Below are positions 47,828 to 59,593 of a stretch of 64,000 nucleotides of DNA, piece after piece. Made by a program: the position numbers and the translations under genes. Source of the stretch: Pyricularia pennisetigena (Eukaryota; Ascomycota; Sordariomycetes; Magnaporthales; Pyriculariaceae). The notes beneath the pieces were generated by a model. It did not search any database. It saw nothing but the letters and a program-made list of their open reading frames with translations, and was not told the DNA's origin. Numbering within the stretch: position 1 is the stretch's first letter; each line of letters starts with the position of its first letter. The stretch covers positions 3,906,953 through 3,970,952 of the forward strand of contig NC_043741.1 in the NCBI RefSeq assembly GCF_004337985.1, given 5' to 3'.

Positions 47828-48596
47828 CTAATCTATGTAACTTTGCCTGTCGGAAATGGTATATTTTACCCAGTAACGAAACCCCCCCCTTCCCCCTGTC
47901 AAGCTAGCAGATTTCCATTCATTGATGAATACAGGACGCCTTTGATCAAGCAAAAGTGGGGTGGGGTATGGGTGTTGTTTGATTGCCCAGGAGCCCCACT
48001 ACAAAGCTCGCATGAGCTTGCCGTCGAGGTGGGATGCAGGCCTTTTCTCGGATCTGATAACTCAAAATCATCGTGCAGGTGGGTGGGTTCCCTTGCAGCA
48101 CAGCTGCCCGCCGTTTTCGCCGAAGTAGCGGTAAATGGGCAGCAATACTGAACCACCAGGCAAATTCGGTTGCTAGCCAAGGCCATCAATTGGTTCCGAC
48201 TCTTGCCTGACTTAGGTCTCTTGTGCTCGTGGATTGTCGAGCCGAAGTCTGTGTGCCGGGTTCGTTCTGACTTTTGGCTTCTCCCACTTTGCGGTTTTTT
48301 TTTTCTCCGAGGGGTCTTTTTTTCTCTTTCTCTTCACTCTACCGACCCCATATCGCCGCAATATTGCCATGCCCTCGTCGCTCCCGCCGTCGCAAATCCT
48401 CGAGTCCTTCTGTGAGGGTCGCTAGTATCCCTAGACAAAGACCATCTAGTCCCCCAGGCCACCCGTACCGACCCTCTTCAGCAGCGTGGGCTGCCTGGAT
48501 TACGTTCGACGCAAGCTTCAGAAAAGTTTTGACGGAATATCCGCCGGTGGCCTGGTGGGTTTAGTCTAGCCTCACCCTACAAAACATATTTGCGCA
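47242..48596. other. Intergenic region with GA microsatellite, no gene seen
   Basis: 1.35 kb between the PRP28 stop and the ARG13 start. T-run at 47310-47324 in the likely PRP28 3' UTR, (GA)n at 47764-47825, and a C/T-rich segment before ARG13. Confidence 0.65.
47764..47825. repeat. (GA)n dinucleotide microsatellite, about 31 units
   Basis: Perfect GA repeat of about 62 nt in the PRP28-ARG13 intergenic region; likely length-polymorphic. Confidence 0.97.
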
Positions 48597-49681
48597 ATGT
48601 CCTCCCCGTCAATGGCTCAGGAAGTTCGCACATCAGCGCCACCCCCTCTACCGGCGCTTCGGGTGGCCCAGCGTCCTGCTGCCACAGAAGCAGTTGAGGA
48701 TGTACTCTACGGATCGGTTTGTTAGCTCCTTGGCCCTGGCTCTATTTCTACTCATGTTTGTATAGCGCAGACTCTAACCTCTGCTCGACATCACAGATCG
48801 CAGGCATCGTTGGAAAGTACATAGAATATCCCTTTGATACAGTAAAGGTTCGATTACAATCGCAGCCAGACCGACTGCCGCTCAGGTACAATGGCCCGCT
48901 GGACTGCTTCCGCCAATCCATCCACGCCGACGGAGTCCTGGGACTGTACCGTGGCATCACGGCACCTTTGGTTGGGGCAGCAGTGGAGACAAGCAGTCTA
49001 TTCTTCTTTGAAAGAGTAGCACGTGAGCTTGTCTTTGTCTCTGGATATTGTGCGCGCGGCGAACTGCTGCCTTTGCCTGCTCTATGGGCTACCGGAGCCA
49101 TGTCTGGAGCCTTTACATCTTTTCTGCTCACCCCTATCGAGCTAGTCAAGTGCAAAATCCAAGTGCCTGATGTCGGTGCTCGAAGGGCGCCTCTCAAGCC
49201 CCTTGCCGTGATACGGGATGTGTTCCGCCACCAGGGGCTCGCCGGGTTTTGGCGTGGACAGACGGGCACGCTGATTCGAGAGGCGGGAGGCTCCGCCGCC
49301 TGGTTCGGTAGCAAGGAGACCACGAGCAAGCTGATGCGTGACCACAACGTGCGCAACGCTGCGAGTGACGCCGAGCGGCAAGCTCTCCGCACCAGCCCGT
49401 TGCCTCTGTGGCAACAGGCGTTGGCAGGCGCTTCAGCAGGAATGTCATATAATTTCTTGTTCTTCCCGGCGGACACAATTAAATCGCGGATGCAGACCGC
49501 TCCATTTGGCCGGTCGACGGCCAACCACACCTTTTGGAAAGAGACCGTGTCACTTTGGAATCAGGCCGGCCTAAAAGGATTCTACAGAGGCTGCGGCATT
49601 ACTGTTGCTCGCTCTGCGCCCAGCTCGGCTTTTATTTTTATGGTATATGATGGCATGAAGACCTACATACCACTTGCTTGA
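48597..49681 (+). CDS. arg13: Mitochondrial ornithine carrier (ARG13/Ort1)
   Basis: Exons 48597-48716 and 48797-49681 give 334 residues. Three mitochondrial-carrier repeats are visible, with signatures [20 protein letters not shown] and [10 protein letters not shown], each followed by a G-x-x-G-F/L-YRG-type block (LGLYRGI, AGFWRGQ, KGFYRGC). The line [41 protein letters not shown] matches the arg-13/ORT1 subgroup, which exchanges ornithine, citrulline or arginine across the inner membrane for arginine biosynthesis. The N-terminal 40 residues on exon 1 are Pro/Ala-rich. The 80-nt intron has a GTTTGT donor, and exon 2 lies in a different frame, so splicing is required. Subfamily assignment is confident but rests on recall. 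Confidence 0.93.
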
Positions 49682-50018
49682 TTTTTTCCTTTTTTTTTTT
49701 TTATTTGCGAGCACGGCTTCCAATTCACAGTTTGTACAGCCCATATTTCAGGGTAGAAGTGACTAGATGGGATTGACTAGATTTGTCCGATTTTCTCAAT
49801 CAGGGATATTCATAGATGAACATTTTTGGCATAAAAGTTGGGATTAAGGGATCGGGGGGTTCTCGTATAGGGTATAACATAGAACAATACAACTCAAGAC
49901 AACCACAGTGGCATGAAACCCGTCTTTTCAATACAACAGTGTTGGACTCCTAGTTTGGTGGTTTGTACAGTGAGCAGCGCAAACTCCATAGGCAGCGACG
50001 GGTCGACCAATCCAACCC
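49682..50018. other. Short 3'-3' intergenic region
   Basis: 337 bp between the convergent ARG13 and TspO stops, with a short T run just after ARG13 (49688-49702). Both 3' UTRs must be here and may overlap. Confidence 0.65.
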
Positions 50019-50660
50019 TTATTCTTGCTTGGGTACTTCCTTATCCTTGATGTCCCAGCCGTTGAGATATCCGGTACCAATGCAAAGGTAAGATGCATAG
50101 CTGAGCCAGGCCACGTAGGGAGCCAGACAGAGACCTGCAACGCGGTCGACAGAGCCCCACAGATATGTAAGGTACGAGTTGATCCCGACGAGAGCCAGGA
50201 TGTCGACACTGGCCTCAACCGGACGCTTGAGGCCGAAGAAGAGCGGCATCCAGGCAAGGTTGAGACCGAGCTGGATAGAGTAAAGAGTCGCGCCGTGCTT
50301 GGTCATGCGCTGGTGGATGACCGAGCTCAGCGGCGACATTCCAGTATCAACGGCACGGTAGGCGGCATAGCCCATCAGGCCGTACAGGACTGTCCAAGCA
50401 GGACCAAACACCCAGGCGGGCGGAGAATAGGGCGGCTGCTTCAGCGAGGCATATTTTGCCTTTGTCTTCTTGGCTGTTGGATGAAAGGTACTTTTATGTG
50501 AGTCGTGATGCGCACATGGGAATATCTAGAGCGGGGATGGGAGCTTACGCGCAGTGCTCCAACCGACGAGGCTTCCCAGCCCAACCGGCAGCAAAATAGA
50601 AGCAGCCGGGCTGGTGAATACCGAGTAAGGCAGCGTAAGCTGGGGAATGTAGGTTGTCAT
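50019..50660 (-). CDS. TspO/MBR family (peripheral benzodiazepine receptor-like) membrane protein
   Basis: Minus-strand exons 50660-50549 and 50473-50019 give 188 residues. Five hydrophobic helices are expected and visible. The family hallmark QPPYSPPAWVFGPAWTVLYGLMGYAAYRA lies at the start of exon 2. SIQLGLNLAWMPLFFGLKRP follows, then SYLTYLWGSVDR and a final helix ending YVAWLSYASYLCIGTGYLNG. TspO proteins bind porphyrins and cholesterol-like ligands and sit in the outer mitochondrial membrane of animals; the fungal role is unclear. A stretch of 36 in-frame codons lies upstream of the chosen ATG, but the selected Met places the first helix at the usual position. The tail is acidic and basic (IKDKEVPKQE). 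Confidence 0.95.
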
Positions 50661-52159
50661 GGCGTGTATAATTTTCACGTTTTCAATTGATGAGCGCACT
50701 AATAGCCACGAGATGTGATCGAAGAAATCGAGGCGTCGCGCGATCCAAGAGATATATGTCGACAGCACTTGAAGTCGGGAAACTGATTTGGCCGAGCCAA
50801 CTAAACTCCTTTAGAGCTTGCCATAGCTCCCGCGAGGCCTAGCGGCTGATGACGACATGATCATTTGACTTCGAGTTTGGGCCCCACCAACCGGGATCAA
50901 TCGAAACAACGCGAACTTCTTCAATCCATCCAAAGCTGAATGAATCGTAGTACCATCCATACAGTACTGACAGTAATTAGACCCTTCGGCCGTCGGGGAT
51001 TTCCAAGTCCCGTAGCCCATTGTGTAATTATAAAGCAATCTCGATTGGTCAACACGTGGACGCTCCTGTTCTTTTGGATACAAGATGGCCGAACAAAGAC
51101 CAGTACTCTTTCCTGTAGGTTTGAAGTCAATTGGTACTAGCTTTTTCTCCTAGGTAAACGGACTATTACGGATTAAAATCGGAGAATGAAAATGCTTGGA
51201 CATCAAGTCCCAACGATGATTGATTGCTGATAAAATTATCCACGTGACCTGCCACGCTCTTAGTGCGGCTAAGTCGTGGCGCGTGCCCAGTGCTACCGAC
51301 TCCGGTTGTACAGTGCCCGTCTCGTAGTGTCTCCACACGCCCCAACTCGTACTGTCGCGCCGCGACTCTCACCTTGCTGGATCGCTGCTCCTTTGACCAA
51401 CCAACCTTCTTCTTTCAACCATCCCGTCCTGCATATTCTTACCACATAGACCTCGCACCAGACCAAGTTTGGGCCAAAGGCATTCTGGTGGTCGCCCTCG
51501 AGACAACTTCGATGGTTGCCATCGCACATAGATTCAATTGTTCGTTCTTATTTCCTTGAGCACCTTGTCGTCGTCAATTCCTCTACTTCGTCCTCTTTCC
51601 GTTCCATCCCATTCTTAAGCCTGCAGGAGCTACTGAACTTCCCTACATCTTTTGTCCTCTGCCGTTCGCGATCCGCTCCTTGGTTGGCACCCTGTGCGAG
51701 CCCCTCCCGTACCTCCATGACACCCGCTACGTTGGTCGTTATCAATCTCAACCTTCTTCGTGACTCTCTTCTTTGTTGCGCATCCCAGCAGCAGCTCTAC
51801 ACTTGATCGTATATTGGTGTTTAACCTCTTACCTACTTGTTCGTCCACCACTGGCGGCTTCTTAACGCTTCAGCTTCATTCTCACCTCAGTTCATTCTTT
51901 TTGTCTTCTTGTCACAACCCATTCTCTCTTTTCTTTCTCTTCTTTCTCTGAGATCTTCATTTACCGCGAGAAAAAAAAAATCCCTCCCGTGATGGCTTGT
52001 CTAACGGCAATCATGTGGCCAAACAACAGGCTGCATCTCTTTCAACCCTATACAAGCAAGCATCTGACTGGGCCAGACACGCACCGGGCGTGGAATTCGC
52101 CGTAAAACAACAACCCGCATACGCGCCGTCAGATTTCCCGGGTCGCCCACTCGAACACA
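50661..52159. other. Divergent intergenic region, no gene seen
   Basis: 1.5 kb between the TspO and Ars2 start codons. From 51.3 to 52.0 kb the plus strand is strongly C/T-rich, typical of a fungal leader. No reliable open frame. Confidence 0.6.
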
Positions 52160-54995
52160 ATGGATTCATATAGTTCATATCGTGACTCGGCCAGATCCCC
52201 TAGTGACAGGGCTTGGGGTGGTCGCGAAGAAACGCGCGTAAAAGAGGAGCGCGATAGCTTCTATCGAAGCCGGTCCCCTGGTGCGTCAGCTGATGCTTAT
52301 GATTTTTATCATAAATTGGGAGGAAAGAGTACCGTGCTAATGTATCGAATTTGTGTATTAGGCCACGATCGCCCCAGACGCTCAAACCGATCGAGATCAC
52401 CGCCGCCTGTCGATCGTTACGAACCTAGAACGAGGGGCAGAGACGACTACGGCAGTGCGCGCGAAAGGGACCGAGACGATCGAAGACGCGTAACTTCTCC
52501 TCCTGCAAACATTGACCGGTATGTGCCTGGCCAAAGTTCCGCGGAAAGCACCATGGCACCGCTAGCCTCGAATCCGATTCCCGACCCGCTCAAGCTCAAC
52601 TATCAGGTTGGGTTCAGTTATTTTGGTGAATGGTGGAGAGCACAAGAAAAGATCAAGGAAGAGAAGGAGCGACAACGTACGGGACGGCGACGTGAGCCTG
52701 AGAGACCTCGTGGAGCAGAGGACCGGGAGAATGAGAAAGCCAAGATCCAAGCGGCTTATGACAAGTACAAGGAGGAATTGCAGTCCAAGATGGCACAAAC
52801 CTTTGTACGCCAACATAAAGATGAGCAATGGTTTCGCGAGCGTTACGTTCCGGAAGTCCGCGATCAGTTCCGTCTGCAGCTGAATGAGTTCCGCCGAGGT
52901 GCCTACAGCCAGTGGGAGCAGGATATGGAGTCTGGCACTTTTGACGATTTTTGTCTTGAGGGTGTTTCAAAAAGCGACAACAACGGCCAGGGCGGCGTGG
53001 CGGAGAAGGAAGAGGGCGAGGCGACGGCAAACGAATTTCTTGGAGTCGGTGACCTTGTGCCCGTCAGCGGCAGCGAGGTGCGCGACGAGGCACTTCATCA
53101 GCCTACGCTCCTGATCAAGACGATTGCTCCCAGTGTGACTCGTCAGAATCTGGAGGCATTCTGCAAAGAACACCTCGGGGAGGATGAGGGTGGATTCAAA
53201 TGGCTGTCCTTGAGCGACCCCAATCCTAGCAAGAGGTACCATAGGATCGGTTGGATAATGCTTCATCCTGCTGCCGAGATCCCTCCCGCTATCGACCGCA
53301 TGGATCCCAGTGAGGAAGATGGTGAGATGACGCTCAAGTCACCAGTCCCTGTTTCGACGGCCGAGAAGGCGCTGGAGGCGATCAATGGAAAGACTGTCAA
53401 GGACGAATCCCGAGGGGACTTTGTGTGCCACGTCGGGGTGCATAACCCCCCACACAACCCTCGTCGCAAGGCTCTGTGGGATTTATTTTCGGCACCGGAG
53501 CGCATTGAGAAAGATCTGGAGCTGGTCCGACGTCTCGTCAACAAGTTTGAAGAAGACTTTGGCTCCGACTTCAACGCCATCCTCAAGATTGAGGAGAAGG
53601 TGGAGGAGCTATTGAACTCGGGCCGCCTGCAGCCTGTTGTGCCATCATCACCCGTCAAAGTCAGGAAGAACCGCACGCTTGGCCTTGACGAGGCCATGGA
53701 CGATGGCGAACATCCTGAGGACGGTGAGCATGATGATGACGACGAGGGCATGGTAGACGACCACGATGATGAAGTTGACGATCAAAGCCTCTTGTGCAAG
53801 AAGAAGCAACTCGATCTTCTCATCGAGTACTTGCGCCGAGTGTTCAACTTCTGCTTTTTCTGTGTCTTCGAGAGCGACTCGGTACATGAGCTGATCAGGA
53901 AGTGTCCGGGCGGTCATCTCCGCCGCCCCCGGAGCACACTCTCGGCTCAGGCCAAGGCTGTCGCACGGGCTAGCGCCGCCGGAGAGCCCTTCCCCGTCAA
54001 GAAGCGGGTCGAACAGACCGAGGGAGAAGAAGGAGAGCTCCCGAGTGAAGGGGACCGCCGGCGCCCACAATTGACCAAGTCCGAGCAGCAGCTGCAGCGG
54101 GCTTACAACTGGGTCAAGACTTTCGAAGACAAGATTATGCAAATACTAGAGCCAGAGTCAGTCGATATCCGCAAGGTGGGCGGGAAGCCGGTGGAAGAGG
54201 CTTTGGATGAAGAACTCGTCAAGTATGTCAAACAGGAGGAGCCAAACAAATGGAGGTGCAAGGCGCCCGATTGCACAAAGCTGTTCAAGGAGGAACATTT
54301 CTGGAAGAAGCATGTCGAGAAGCGCCACACTGAATGGCTAGAGAAGCTGAAAGAAGAGGTAAGCGCTCGTTTCTTTATTGTCACCGTGGTGATTGAAGGC
54401 TACGTACCCATGACGCTAATACTGATCTCTTTAGATTGAACTAATCAACCGTTATGTGATGGATCCATCTCACATTGCACCCTCACGAACGGATGCAAAT
54501 TCCAATGGCCACTTCCCTCCTGTAAACGGTCAAGCTCCATCTGGAACACCTCGGGGTTTCAACCTTCAGAACTTCGCAATGAATAACATACTTGCTATGC
54601 CCGGGTTTGGCATGCAAGGTGGCTTTCCACCAAACCTTTTCACCGCTGCGATGCAGCAGCCTGTGGCGGGGTGGACTCACCAAGGTGGACCGGATGATCG
54701 CTCAGGCTCTGGCCCGATCCGACGAGGAGGCGCGATGGGAGGAAACCGCTTCAACAACGCGCGTTCCGGACCATATGATCGTCGAACGAATCCTCGATGG
54801 GGTCAAGATGCCATGCCGGGCGGCGTGATGGGTGGCGGGCGCGGCGGTCGAGGTTATGGCGGCGGGCGGTGGGGAGATGGTGCCGGCGGAGGAGCGGCTG
54901 TGGGTCCGCGGGAAGCTATCCAAGGAAGAACTATCAAGAGCTACGAGGACCTCGATAACGTATCTGGGGGCGGTGGTGGTGAGCTGAATTATTAA
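52160..54995 (+). CDS. ars2: Ars2/Serrate zinc-finger RNA-processing effector
   Basis: Exons 52160-52280, 52362-54358 and 54435-54995 give 892 residues. The N-terminus is Arg/Ser/Asp-rich (SRSRSPPPVDRYEPRTRGRDDYG). The Ars2 helical core follows from about residue 120 (NYQVGFSYFGEWWRAQ, QWFRERYVPEVRDQF), then an RRM-like region, an acidic stretch (DDDDEGMVDDHDDEVDD), and one C2H2 finger CKAPDCTKLFKEEHFWKKH near residue 671. The tail is Gly/Arg-rich (GGGRGGRGYGGGRWG) with a final acidic SYEDLDN motif. Ars2 binds the nuclear cap-binding complex and steers transcripts to export or decay; fission yeast Pir2 acts in facultative heterochromatin. Intron 1 is 81 nt, frame-neutral and stop-free, so a retained form would add 27 residues. 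Confidence 0.94.
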
Positions 54996-55746
54996 AATCG
55001 GCGGGAGTAAAACACGTCTCTGCAAAGCGGATGTGGTGTGACGGCTGGTCTGCTTCCTTTGACTTCATCTCAAAGGTTGGCGACCTCAGGCTTTTTGTTA
55101 TGCCATGGCGGCGTTGTATCTTCCGGGATTCTTCTAAGATCACATATTTAGGAGGCTGTGGGGTCACTCCTAGTTGCAACAGGCGATGCTCAAGCAGTCG
55201 CATAGAATGATTTCTCTGTTTTCCTGTAGACTTAGTGTATCAAGGTTTTTTTTTTTTTTACAAGCCAAAAGCTACTCGAATAAACTACTACTGGTTTGAT
55301 ACAATGAGAGAAGTTCCCCTTGTAGTTCATACTTAGACTTAGTATGGCAGGCCGATAACTTTGGAGCAAACCAACTCGTCCTGTCGCGTCAATCAAAACA
55401 GATGACGCTGTAACTAGCTTCAGGTTGACTAGCAGCATGTGCATCGACCTACCCTGCACCGTTTTCGACCATCCAGGAACAGTGGGGCACGATCCACCGA
55501 CATTTTCTACCGCGACCGTGAACCGACCAGGGGTGGTAGGAAAGTCGAGATCTCTTTGGGATTTCATGGGCCGGCAGACACTACGCAAGGCGAAAACCAG
55601 CAATAGCAAGAAAAACAAATCAACTTTCCACTTTGCCGGCGATCCTCAACCGGAGGCAGTTGAAAAGAGGGGGAGCATAGAACAACACAAGGTCCACAAC
55701 GACAACGGCAACAGGCAAAAACCCGCATCCCGGCCCCAGAAACACC
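54996..55746. other. Intergenic region, no gene seen
   Basis: 0.75 kb between the Ars2 stop and the mL59 start, with a T run at 55246-55259. The last 200 bases are A-rich leader sequence of mL59. Confidence 0.6.
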
Positions 55747-56439
55747 ATGGCAGCCAGCAGTGCCTCATCGTACATCCGGCTGGCCAAGACGCTGCCGCCG
55801 CGGCTGCAGGTGTTCCTGGCTCGCTACCCTCCTGCGGCGATCCTCCCCACGGCCACGGCCGAGACGCAAGCCCCGCCCGCGCCCACGACGTACCAGCAGG
55901 CGACCCCCAACCCTTTCAAGCCGACAAAGCACCCGGTGACTGGCCTCTGGCAGAACCCCGTCTACTCGCTGCGGCGGCAGGCGGAGCTCGTCAAGCTGGC
56001 GCGAGACCACGGCGTCGAGGAGCTGCTTCCTGACGGGCCCAAGGGCACCGACGTCAGGCTGCGGAAGCGCGTCGAACTCGGTCTCAGGGTCAAGGGTACT
56101 GGCGTTGGGCAGAAGGTCAAGGGTCACATCTTTGAGAGGAATCTCGTCGACAAGTACGTACTGCATGACTCTTTGCTTTTTTTTCTTCTTTTTTTCTTCT
56201 TTTTTTTGTTTGCTTTGCAGATGTCGCTGCATTGTGTCTATGATCACCTACTGACTGGTTGTCTTTTTGTTTTGTTGCAGGATGGAGAAGAGGAGAAAGG
56301 CCATGCGCGACATGCCCAAGCTGATTGCCGAATGGAAACGGGTAAGCAAGATCAGACTTGGACAAGACCTCAGACAAAACACTGACCACTCCCAACATCA
56401 CAGACCGGACGGAGGAACTGGACCAAGTTCCCGAAATAA
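55747..56439 (+). CDS. MRPL25: Mitochondrial large ribosomal subunit protein mL59 (MRPL25)
   Basis: Exons 55747-56153, 56281-56341 and 56404-56439 give 167 residues. The start ATG (CACCATGGC) opens a basic/hydrophobic leader (SYIRLAKTLPPRLQVFLARYPP). The family block HPVTGLWQNPVYSLRRQAELVKLARDHGVEELLP is followed by RVKGTGVGQKVKGHIFER. The last two exons give KMEKRRKAMRDMPKLIAEWKR and the conserved ending GRRNWTKFPK, which supports the small third exon. The protein belongs to the fungal mitoribosome large subunit (yeast YmL25). Intron 1 has two good acceptors, at 56220 and 56280; only the second keeps the conserved C-terminus. Confidence 0.95.
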
Positions 56440-56643
56440 ACGATTGGTTGGAGATGAGTGGGCGACGGCGGCCATCTCAGGTGTATATATCTTGTATCAA
56501 CATGTTTGCATGGGTTTTGTCAAGACTTGGGTCTCCATATCAAAGCATATCACGCAGTATTGCAAAACTGCACGCAAATGTACTTCATCCCCGGTGGCGG
56601 CTCTCATGGACAAAAGAAGGCCGCTTATGCTGGGCTGTAATAC

Positions 56644-56682
<39 letters not shown>

Positions 56683-57138
56683 TCACATCCAACGACTGCT
56701 TTAACATTGCTTCAATTGCATGCATATTGGAAGTTAAGCGTTTTCTCGCATAGGTAGCACTGAAGAGGGTAAATTGCAAGCTAGACTAGAAAGCTTGTGG
56801 ACGTGAATGGGTACAGACTGAGAGGGATTGGTTTTAGTCCCGCCGTTGTTTGATCTCAGGTCGGTGTTGATCATAAACCAAAATGAAGAAAATTTGGACA
56901 ATACGGTGTGGCAGAAGCACCATGTAATTAAGTATATTAGATGTTCAAAGGCAAGCTAAATTGCATAGTCAAAATATGGGTGAATGAGCGTTCGGCAATC
57001 ACCTCGCCCCACGACGAAGTGGGAAGAATACAGCGTGCAAGACAAACTAATGCTTTCAAATACAAGAAAATTTCAAAGCCCCTCCTCCACCAGCTTCTGA
57101 GAACCATCATCATCGACAATGAGCAACAAGACAAGAAA
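56440..57138. other. Intergenic region with A36 tract; possible upstream start for DPH4
   Basis: 0.7 kb between mL59 and DPH4. A pure A run at 56645-56680 lies about 205 bases after the mL59 stop. The DPH4 frame is open upstream to an ATG at 56941, giving up to 66 extra residues without family support. Confidence 0.6.
56645..56680 (+). repeat. Poly(A) tract, 36 nt
   Basis: Uninterrupted A run downstream of mL59, in sense orientation with it. Confidence 0.95.
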
Positions 57139-57717
57139 ATGTATGTCTCCGGGGTAACACATTACGAGGTGCTCGGAATATCGAGGGAAATTCTCGACGA
57201 GGCCAAGGAAGCCCAGCGCCCTCAAATCATCAAGCGCGCCTACCACCGCGCCCTCCTCAGGCACCACCCGGACAAGGCAGCAGCAGCGGCCGCGACTGCC
57301 ACACCGTCGAAACCAACGACGGCAGGCGTGGCACAGACGGGGCAGCCAGCAGCAGGATCGACCATCTTCACAATCGACCAGATATCCACCGCGTCGGCCG
57401 TGCTGTCTGACTGGGCGCGGAGAAAAGAGTACGACGCCGCCTTGAGCCTCTCGCGCGCCGGCCGTCACGCCGACGCTACGGGCCGGCAGCAACCTTCCGA
57501 CTTCCAGACCGGGATCGAGACCGTGGACCTGGACGACCTGGACGCGGACGAGGAGCGCGGACTGTGGTCACGTGGATGCCGCTGTGGGAACGAGAGGGGC
57601 TTTGAGCTGAGCGAGGACGACCTGGAGGCGGTTGCTGACGAGGGTGAGCTCATAGTTGGATGCCAGGATTGTAGCTTGTGGCTCAGGGTGCATTTCTCTG
57701 TCCTGCACGAAGATTAA
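57139..57717 (+). CDS. DPH4: Diphthamide biosynthesis protein 4 (J-domain plus CSL zinc finger)
   Basis: Single exon of 192 residues from the ATG at 57139, chosen because the J domain (THYEVLGIS...) starts directly after it. The J domain has the HPD motif in LLRHHPDK (near residue 40) and an Ala/Thr-rich insert. DWARRKEYDAAL is the usual J-domain end. The CSL-type zinc finger follows, with WSRGCRCG and GCQDCSLWLRV supplying two Cys pairs, and the acidic loop LSEDDLEAV between them. Dph4 (yeast Jjj3) binds iron or zinc and supports Dph1-Dph2-Dph3 in the first step of diphthamide formation on elongation factor 2. An upstream in-frame ATG at 56941 would add 66 basic residues; it is considered unlikely. 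Confidence 0.93.
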   Translation: MYVSGVTHYEVLGISREILDEAKEAQRPQIIKRAYHRALLRHHPDKAAAAAATATPSKPTTAGVAQTGQPAAGSTIFTIDQISTASAVLSDWARRKEYDAALSLSRAGRHADATGRQQPSDFQTGIETVDLDDLDADEERGLWSRGCRCGNERGFELSEDDLEAVADEGELIVGCQDCSLWLRVHFSVLHED

Positions 57718-58459
57718 GAATGATAATAATAATAACAAGGAAGAAGAAAAAAAAGGTACACATCCGTCCTTGTCCAGGATGGTGTCACGAATCTGCCTGA
57801 TCTCCGCTTGCTAATTTGTCTTGAATAGCGAGCAATGTCTCCTTCCACCTGCCAGTTCCGCCACAGCTGATGCAAAGACTAGTGAGCCTAAGTAGGTACG
57901 GCTTACATAGGTACCTACCAAAGCTACTGTGTATATATACCTGGAGATTCTTGTTTATCCAAGGTACTTCAAAAAAGGTACCTAGGTAAGGTATGTAGGC
58001 ACACAAGGTGGTATCCTATTGTCAGCGCGTGCTCCCTTGAACCCGCCAAGCCGCCCCACGATTTGAATCTTCTCAGAAAGCTACGGCATGCCAAACATGT
58101 AGAGTATGGGAATCAAATTTTGGTTTTTTTTTTTATTTGTCCAGGCGATCCTTCCGCAAAGTCCAGAGTCTAAAATGAGACAAAACATGCAGTTCTGAAA
58201 TGTGGCCTCCAAAATGCAGTCTTTCATCCGTTGCTCGACCAGGGGAAGCGCCATATTCTTGTTGTGTGGGGGATGTGTATTCGCATTGAGGAAAATGAAA
58301 CAGAGAAGGGGGAAATCAAGATGGGAAAGAGATGCTGGGTTTTGCGATAAAAAGGGTAAATAAATCTTGCAGACCACACTCCTAGACACCATTTTTCACC
58401 ACCGGGAGTTTCTACCAAGTAATGACAATCCACGATACCAAGGAAATCCTTTCTCGGCT
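57718..58459. other. Intergenic region between convergent genes, no gene seen
   Basis: 0.74 kb between the DPH4 and 14-3-3 stops. It holds an exact TACCTAGGTA at 57979-57988 and several related TAGGTACC pieces from 57891 to 58003. Confidence 0.65.
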
Positions 58460-59593
58460 TTACTCAGCAGCCTTCGGCGCCTCCTCGGTGGCAGCAGCCT
58501 CGGCGGGCTTCTCCTCTGTGGCGGCCGCTGCGGGGGCAGCCTCAGCGTGTCCCGTTGAGGCTGTCGGCTCAGCCTCCGACGAAGTCCAAAGAGTCTAATG
58601 TTCGTTTCCCCGGTCAGTATCACCATAAACCTCCCAATGCCCAAATCATAGTCTGTTAGCGCCAGGGATTTACTCACAAGGTTGTCGCGCAACAGCTGCA
58701 TGATCAGAGTTGAGTCCTTGTAGCTCTCCTCGCTCAAGGTGTCGAGCTCTGTCGGAGCAAGCATTTGTTAGCTGTAATCCCTTGAACAACGGTACCAGGT
58801 CATGGGCCCCATAAATCAATGCGCAACTCACCAGCAATAGCATCGTCGAAAGCCTGCTTGGCCAGATGGCAGGCCTGGTCGGGGGCGTTGAGGATCTCAT
58901 AGTAGAAGACGGAGAAGTTCAGGGCAAGACCAAGGCGAATGGGATGCGTGGGAGGCAGCTCGGTCTGGGCAACCTCGGTAGCAGCCTTGTAAGCCTCAAG
59001 GGACTTGTCGGCCGAGTCCTTGCGCTTGTCACCAATAGCGAACTCAGCGAGGTAGCGGTGGTAGTCGCCCTTCCTACAAACAGATGGTGCCACCTTGTAA
59101 GCAACTGAGTTTCTTCGCCATTGAGGAACTGAACTGGGATAAGGACCAACATCTTGTGGTAAAAGACCTTGGACTCGCCGCTCTTGGCCGAGGGAATAAG
59201 GTGCTTGTCGAGAACCGACAGGATGTCCTCGCAGATCTTGGCAAGCTCGGCCTCGATCTTGGTGCGGTACTCCTTGATGAGACCAACCTGCGACGAGTTA
59301 CCCTTGGACTCCTCCTTTTGCTCGATCGAGGTCACAATTCTCCACGAGGCCCTGCGGGCGCCAATGACGTTCTTGTAGGCGACAGAGAGAAGGTTGCGCT
59401 CCTCAACTGTCAAGTCCCTGTCCTCGGAGGCGACGATCTTCATGTTCTCGACCATCTCTGGACGGCCCAGGCATTAGAATCATCTTGCCGATTCGCAAAG
59501 CGACAGCCGAATGCCACGGTAGGCTCACTCACCCTCGTAGCGCTCAGCCTGCTCGGCGAGCTTAGCCAGGTAAACGGCATCTTCGTGACCCAT
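58460..59593 (-). CDS. 14-3-3 protein
   Basis: Minus-strand exons 59593-59533, 59457-59151, 59073-58832, 58748-58678 and 58594-58460 give 271 residues. Conserved blocks run in order: [40 protein letters not shown] (phosphopeptide-binding Lys and Arg), [31 protein letters not shown] (binding Asn and Val), and [26 protein letters not shown]. The C-terminal tail of about 40 residues is Ala/Glu-rich, as in other fungal 14-3-3 proteins. The protein is a cytosolic dimer binding phospho-Ser/Thr clients in signalling, morphogenesis and metabolism. Intron 2 uses an unusual GTTGGT donor, but its removal restores the unbroken HKMKGDY block. Identification is certain. Confidence 0.98.

Noticed and set aside
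48719..48796. Unspliced N-terminal extension of ARG13 exon 2
   Set aside because: No ATG, and the true N-terminal exon lies in another frame with a GTTTGT donor; the 80-nt intron model is preferred.
56941..57138. Upstream ATG extension of DPH4
   Set aside because: In frame, but the J domain begins directly after the ATG at 57139 as in family members, and the extra 66 residues show no family similarity.
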